NCBI RefSeq assembly: GCF_003026355.1 | Contig: NZ_PYON01000016.1 | Span: forward strand, 31,230-95,229 | Source: Photobacterium kishitanii | Lineage (GTDB): Bacteria; Pseudomonadota; Gammaproteobacteria; Enterobacterales; Vibrionaceae | Length of the DNA stretch: 64,000 nt | Direction: 5' to 3' | Shown: positions 59,070 through 64,000 of the stretch, piece by piece | Numbering within the stretch: the stretch's first letter is position 1 | How the letters are laid out: each line of letters opens with the position of its first letter | The notes under the pieces: model-generated | Databases searched by the model: none | Seen by the model: the letters and a program-made list of their open reading frames with translations, nothing else | Told to the model about the DNA's origin: nothing | Program-made: the position numbers and the translations under genes

Positions 59070-60330
59070 CACATGCTCCTCCTGCCTCATTTTCAATCGT
59101 AGCAACCAATATATTGCGTAATTCTGCAACTGCAGCGGCTGGATTTTCTGCCTTCGTAATCGCACTGACCACAGCAACACCGGTTACTCCAGTGCGCCAC
59201 ACTTTGGCAGCGCGTTCAATATTGATACCACCAATCGCTACGGTCGGTACTCGTTCACCAATTAATTTTTGATAAAGCGCTAACCGATTAACGCCTTGTG
59301 GTAATGACGGCATATCTTTAGTTGAGGTCGCAAAAATATGACCCAGTGCGATATAACTTGGTTGATACTCTAAGGCACGTAAAATCTCATAATAGCCATG
59401 CGTAGAGATCCCTAACCGTAGTCCAGCTTGCTGGATCGCGACTAAATTAGCACTATTGAGATCTTCCTGACCAAGGTGAATACCGTAAGCACAATGTTTA
59501 ATTGCCAACGCCCAATAATCATTGATAAAAACTTGCGCGTGAGCTGCCGCTCCAGCAGCAACTGCCTGTTCAATTTGGGATTCAAGATCAGAGGTTTGGG
59601 GATTTTTAATTCGTAATTGAGTCGTCGTAACACCTAACTGCAATATCCGCTCAACCCAATCCGCACTATCAACCACTGGGTATAAGCCTAATTTACACAG
59701 TTCTAAATCAGCAAAGGGGGCCACACTTTCACCCTCACCCAGCCAACCAAGTTGCTTCACTTCCGGATGATTGATCGTTAATGCACGAGGAAAGACTTTG
59801 GCTGTCGTTGGCCATATAAGCTCACCTTGCGCACGATAATTATTATCTTGATAACTGCGTGCATGAGCACGCGCTAAGACCAATGCATCATCTAATGGGT
59901 AATCAAGTGCTAATGCCACCAATAACATGGCCCGCTGTGCTTCACTGGCTCCACTATGATGACAATGAATTGCTCTGGTTTGCCCTTGGTGATGCCAAAT
60001 ATCAATACAACCGTCATCAGCAGGATAGCCACATAACACTAAACTGGTATCAGCAACCACCTTATGCTGCAACACTTCTAGTTCATCGAAAGGCGCGAGC
60101 CACTGATCCCGCACTTGATACGTCGGCAGTACACAATCGTCCTCTACTGCCACAAAATTAAACGCAACTGAACATTCACTGGTGGCGGTTTTAATCTGCA
60201 CCCATGAATTACTATTATTAACGCTAACGTTCACTGTCTCACCAAGCTGATATAATTCAGCCGGTACCAATAGTGGTTCAATGTGCATTAATAATGGCAT
60301 TAAATGATTGGGTAACGATAAGGTGCTCAT
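59053..60330 (-). CDS. thiE: Thiamine-phosphate synthase ThiE with N-terminal kinase-like extension
   Basis: 425 residues, twice the size of E. coli ThiE (211). The C-terminal part (about 213-420) is a complete ThiE: LGLYPVVDSADWVERIL, TTTQLRIKN, FINDYWALAI, GIHLGQEDL, GISTHGYYEI, GHIFATSTK, VAIGGIN and VAVVSAI. It joins HMP-PP and thiazole phosphate. Residues 1-205 have weak resemblance to the ThiD/HMP-kinase fold (SEAQRAMLLVALALDYPLDDALVLARA) but lack a clear ATP-site motif, so that part may be non-catalytic. thiC's TAA is directly followed by this ATG. Confidence 0.93.
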   Translation of the reverse strand: MSTLSLPNHLMPLLMHIEPLLVPAELYQLGETVNVSVNNSNSWVQIKTATSECSVAFNFVAVEDDCVLPTYQVRDQWLAPFDELEVLQHKVVADTSLVLCGYPADDGCIDIWHHQGQTRAIHCHHSGASEAQRAMLLVALALDYPLDDALVLARAHARSYQDNNYRAQGELIWPTTAKVFPRALTINHPEVKQLGWLGEGESVAPFADLELCKLGLYPVVDSADWVERILQLGVTTTQLRIKNPQTSDLESQIEQAVAAGAAAHAQVFINDYWALAIKHCAYGIHLGQEDLNSANLVAIQQAGLRLGISTHGYYEILRALEYQPSYIALGHIFATSTKDMPSLPQGVNRLALYQKLIGERVPTVAIGGINIERAAKVWRTGVTGVAVVSAITKAENPAAAVAELRNILVATIENEAGGACDDHQL

Positions 60331-62256
<1,926 letters not shown>

Positions 62257-62371
62257 TCAATGTTGTAGGGAAAAATGCTTGGCGGATGGGCGTAAACAAG
62301 AGCTATGCAGCAATATTGTGCATAATCGAATACAGACAGTGATCCCTAGATAAGGATATGCAGTAAAGATA

Positions 62372-62457
62372 ACCTCTTGTTCCCTTCGCAGGTATTAGCC
62401 TGATCAGGTTCAACGGATCCCGCAATGCGGTCTCAGCCATATGGCACTCCGACAAGT
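62372..62457 (-). promoter_or_regulatory. TPP (THI element) riboswitch
   Basis: The minus strand carries the conserved TPP aptamer cores in order: GUCGGAGUGCC, GGCUGAGA, UGAACCUGAUCAGGCUAAUA, CCUGCGAAGGGAACAAGAG. The distance to the thiC ATG is about 127 nt, leaving room for an expression platform. TPP binding is expected to reduce expression of the thiamine operon. Confidence 0.97.
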
Positions 62458-62466
62458 AAGTGATTA

Positions 62467-62494
62467 AGTATAAAGCCTCAGGCTATCACTACAA
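62467..62494 (-). promoter_or_regulatory. Candidate promoter of the thi operon
   Basis: On the minus strand TTGTAG, 16 bp, TATACT (complement of 62467-62472). It sits just upstream of the riboswitch, so transcription would begin a few bases before the aptamer. Confidence 0.55.
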
Positions 62495-62533
62495 GTCTTT
62501 AGCCAAAAGAATCAATAGACAGTGACAGATAGC

Positions 62534-62563
62534 AAAAAGCCGTGCAATTACACGACTTTTTAT
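62534..62563 (-). terminator. Terminator of the universal stress protein gene
   Basis: AAGTCGTG, loop, CACGGCTT on the minus strand followed by UUU. The stem has one G-U pair. It lies 20-50 nt after the stop codon and before the thi promoter. Confidence 0.75.
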
Positions 62564-62585
62564 TTCATGCTAATAACCATGATGA

Positions 62586-63008
62586 TTATTGCGAGATAAG
62601 TACATCACACTTAAGATGCTTTGCTAGTGTTTCACTCACATCACCAAAAATATGGATACTAGACTTGTGATAACCAGTAATGACTAACTTAGCTTCAACC
62701 TTCTCAGCAAGCTCTTCTAAATGTTTAGCAATATCACCATTGGCAATATGTAAGCCAGCAACAGGATAAGAGGAAGCTGTCGCTAACTCTGATAATTGTG
62801 ACATCCGCTGTTTAGCAATCGCGTCATGTTCTTCTTGTAATTCAATTTCGACATCAATAAAGCTAACATTACCAACACCAGGTTCAACATAGGCAACATG
62901 TAATTCTGCATTATTTTGCTCAGCAATAACCCCTGCCTTTACCATTAGTTTATGGGCATATTTATCTTCAGGGTTAACAGCAAGTAATATAGTTTGATAT
63001 AGCGACAT
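62586..63008 (-). CDS. uspA: Universal stress protein, UspA type
   Basis: 140-residue Usp-fold protein: MSLYQTILLAVNPEDKYAHKLMVKAGVIAEQNNAELHVAYVEP at the N-terminus and LVITGYHKSSIHIFGDVSETLAKHLKCDVLISQ at the C-terminus. The ATP-binding pattern G-2x-G-9x-G-S/T of the MJ0577 type is not present, so it belongs to the non-nucleotide-binding UspA type. AGATAAG lies upstream of the ATG. Expected to be induced on growth arrest or stress. Confidence 0.9.
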   Translation of the reverse strand: MSLYQTILLAVNPEDKYAHKLMVKAGVIAEQNNAELHVAYVEPGVGNVSFIDVEIELQEEHDAIAKQRMSQLSELATASSYPVAGLHIANGDIAKHLEELAEKVEAKLVITGYHKSSIHIFGDVSETLAKHLKCDVLISQ

Positions 63009-63212
63009 AGCTTATCTCCATGAGCCTACGCTCAGTAGTAAATTTCTTAGTTATGATTATGATGCTATAAATGTAGCTATACAACCAACTATGTGCCGAC
63101 ATTTTAATATACGCTTAAATCAATGATTGCAATTATCGAGAGTGTCAACTAACTCAACAACCGATTATTATGACGGCTTTTAATCATTACCTTTAACTGA
63201 AACGAGATACCA

Positions 63213-63596
63213 ATGAGCCAATATTTATTACTAGGATTCATCGCAATTGGTGGTGCATTCGGCGCCTGCTCACGATACTTAATTTCTGAGCTTTGCGTTA
63301 TTTTATTTGGCCGTGGCTTCCCATACGGAACATTAACCGTCAATATTATTGGTTCGCTAATTATGGGACTATTAATGTCGGGGCTAAATCAAGGAATGAT
63401 AGAAGCGGCGCCATGGCGTCCAATGATAGGCTTAGGCTTTCTTGGTGCACTAACCACTTTCTCAACCTTTTCAATGGATAACATTGTAATGATGCAGCAA
63501 GGTGAGTTTATCAAAGCTGGCTTAAATATCGTACTTAACGTAACAGTCAGTCTGTTTGCTTGTTATATTGGCTATCAACTAATGATGAAAAGCTAA
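63213..63596 (+). CDS. crcB: Fluoride ion channel/exporter CrcB (Fluc)
   Basis: 127-residue Fluc-type fluoride channel with four transmembrane helices. Signatures: GGAFGACSRYLISE, FPYGTLTVNIIGSLIMG (conserved N of TM2) and GFLGALTTFSTFSMD (the phenylalanine-box region, near residues 75-88). It functions as an antiparallel dimer and protects cells from environmental fluoride. The ATG is preceded by GAGA. No fluoride riboswitch is visible in the 200 bp upstream. Confidence 0.95.
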   Translation: MSQYLLLGFIAIGGAFGACSRYLISELCVILFGRGFPYGTLTVNIIGSLIMGLLMSGLNQGMIEAAPWRPMIGLGFLGALTTFSTFSMDNIVMMQQGEFIKAGLNIVLNVTVSLFACYIGYQLMMKS

Positions 63597-63615
63597 TAGC
63601 AATTCAAACATATAA

Positions 63616-63637
63616 CCGCCGCAAGGCGGTTTTTTTT
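63616..63637 (+). terminator. Terminator after crcB
   Basis: ACCGCC, GCAA loop, GGCGGT followed by eight T. Confidence 0.9.
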
Positions 63638-63652
63638 CATCTAATAAAAATA

Positions 63653-63722
63653 GAAATGCAGGAAATGCAGGAAATGCAGGAAATGCAGGAAATGCAGGAA
63701 ATGCAGGAAATGCAGGAAATGC
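63653..63722. repeat. 9-bp tandem repeat (GAAATGCAG)n
   Basis: Seven perfect copies of GAAATGCAG followed by a partial eighth (GAAATGC). It lies in the short gap between the crcB and rRNA terminators, where no gene is present. Repeat number is likely to vary between strains by slippage. Confidence 0.97.
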
Positions 63723-63748
63723 TACATCAAGCACAATAGATACCATTA

Positions 63749-63797
63749 CTTTTTTCGTTATAAACGAAAAAAGGCCATCCTTACGGATGGCCTTTTA
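63749..63797 (-). terminator. rRNA operon terminator(s) after 5S
   Basis: On the minus strand AAGGCCATCC and GGATGGCCTT pair around a four-base loop (63771-63792), followed by U residues. Immediately beyond is a second A/T stem, TTTTTTCGTT/AACGAAAAAA (63749-63772). The first hairpin lies about 10 bp after the 5S gene. Confidence 0.88.
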
Positions 63798-63804
63798 AAA
63801 TTTG

Positions 63805-63924
63805 AAGCCTGGCGATGTCCTACTCTCACATGGGGAGACCCCACACTACCATCGGCGCTATTACGTTTCACTTCTGAGTTCGGCAAGGGATCAGGTGGGT
63901 CCATAACGCTATGGTCGCCAAGCA
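63805..63924 (-). rRNA. rrf: 5S ribosomal RNA
   Basis: Minus-strand sequence begins UGCUUGGCGACC and ends CAUCGCCAGGCUU, so the ends pair. It contains the conserved CCGAACUCAGAAGUGAAAC and GGGGUCUCCCCAUGUGAGAGUAGGACAUCGCC segments. At 120 nt it has normal length. It is the 3' end of an rRNA operon transcribed leftward; the 23S gene must lie beyond the right edge, and 63925-64000 is the 23S-5S spacer. Confidence 0.97.
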
Positions 63925-64000
63925 AATTCTGTTTTATTTATCACCTTATGGCAATAAATAGCAATCTGGGAAAATCTAACTAGTTGTTCTCAACACGCAT

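Noticed and set aside
63009..63212. Fluoride (crcB) riboswitch upstream of crcB
   Set aside because: The conserved GGNGAUGG...CCUG cores of the fluoride aptamer are not visible in this leader.
63653..63722. CRISPR array
   Set aside because: The units are contiguous 9-bp tandem copies without spacers, and no cas genes are present.
63925..64000. 3' end of a 23S rRNA gene
   Set aside because: The sequence lacks recognisable 23S 3'-terminal motifs and appears to be the 23S-5S spacer only.

Overview
This window looks like a Vibrionaceae (Vibrio/Photobacterium-type) chromosome, about 40-45% GC by eye, and I favour Photobacterium with moderate confidence. Supporting signs are the blocks typA-glnA-ntrB-ntrC, polA-Spot42-engB-CsrB-yihI-hemN, uvrD/yigB/xerC/dapF/lysA/lptM-cyaY/cyaA-hemCDXY, ubiEJB-tatABC-tatD-hemB and thiCEFSGH, and a gammaproteobacterial 5S rRNA at the right edge. 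Almost everything is core chromosome. I see no insertion sequence, prophage, integron or CRISPR array.

Layout. 1-7 kb: typA (3' end cut off by the window edge), then the nitrogen regulon: glnA with sigma70 and sigma54 promoters and NtrC sites, a DUF4124 protein, ntrB and ntrC. 7-12.8 kb: adenosine deaminase, hemN, a DUF2489 protein, yihI, a methyltransferase, a CsrB-type decoy RNA with 22 GGA motifs, and cytochrome c4. 12.9-17.3 kb: engB, an RNA-rich gap (Spot 42 plus a second small RNA candidate) and polA. 17.6-24.4 kb: elbB, a GNAT acetyltransferase broken by one amber codon, a queuosine-precursor transporter behind a candidate preQ1-I riboswitch, a DUF3630-like protein, recQ and gamma-glutamyltransferase. 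24.5-29.3 kb: uvrD and a four-gene bufferin operon (DUF2282 peptide precursor, DUF692/MNIO enzyme, DUF2063 partner, DoxX membrane protein). 29.3-41.3 kb: yigB, xerC, dapF, lysA, lptM, cyaY, cyaA, hemCDXY and a 30-residue membrane protein. 41.3-50 kb: a hypothetical protein, rsmJ, asnC, hemB, tatD, tatCBA, ubiB, ubiJ and ubiE. 50-56 kb: rmuC behind a LexA-like box, two transporters and an aminopeptidase P. 56-62.5 kb: thiCEFSGH behind a TPP riboswitch. 62.5-64 kb: a universal stress protein, crcB, a 9-bp tandem repeat and 5S rRNA.

How the parts connect. NtrB/NtrC should drive glnA through the sigma54 promoter and limit their own transcription from a site just upstream of ntrB. cAMP made by CyaA acts through CRP, which in enterics represses Spot 42, and CsrB titrates CsrA, so several carbon-control elements sit in one window. 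Haem supply (hemC, D, X, Y, B, N), ubiquinone synthesis and cytochrome c4 serve respiration. Tat exports folded proteins, and thiamine genes are controlled by TPP.

The least ordinary items are the bufferin operon, the unannotated RNAs near engB, the candidate preQ1 riboswitch, the amber-interrupted acetyltransferase, and ThiE with a long kinase-like N-terminal extension.
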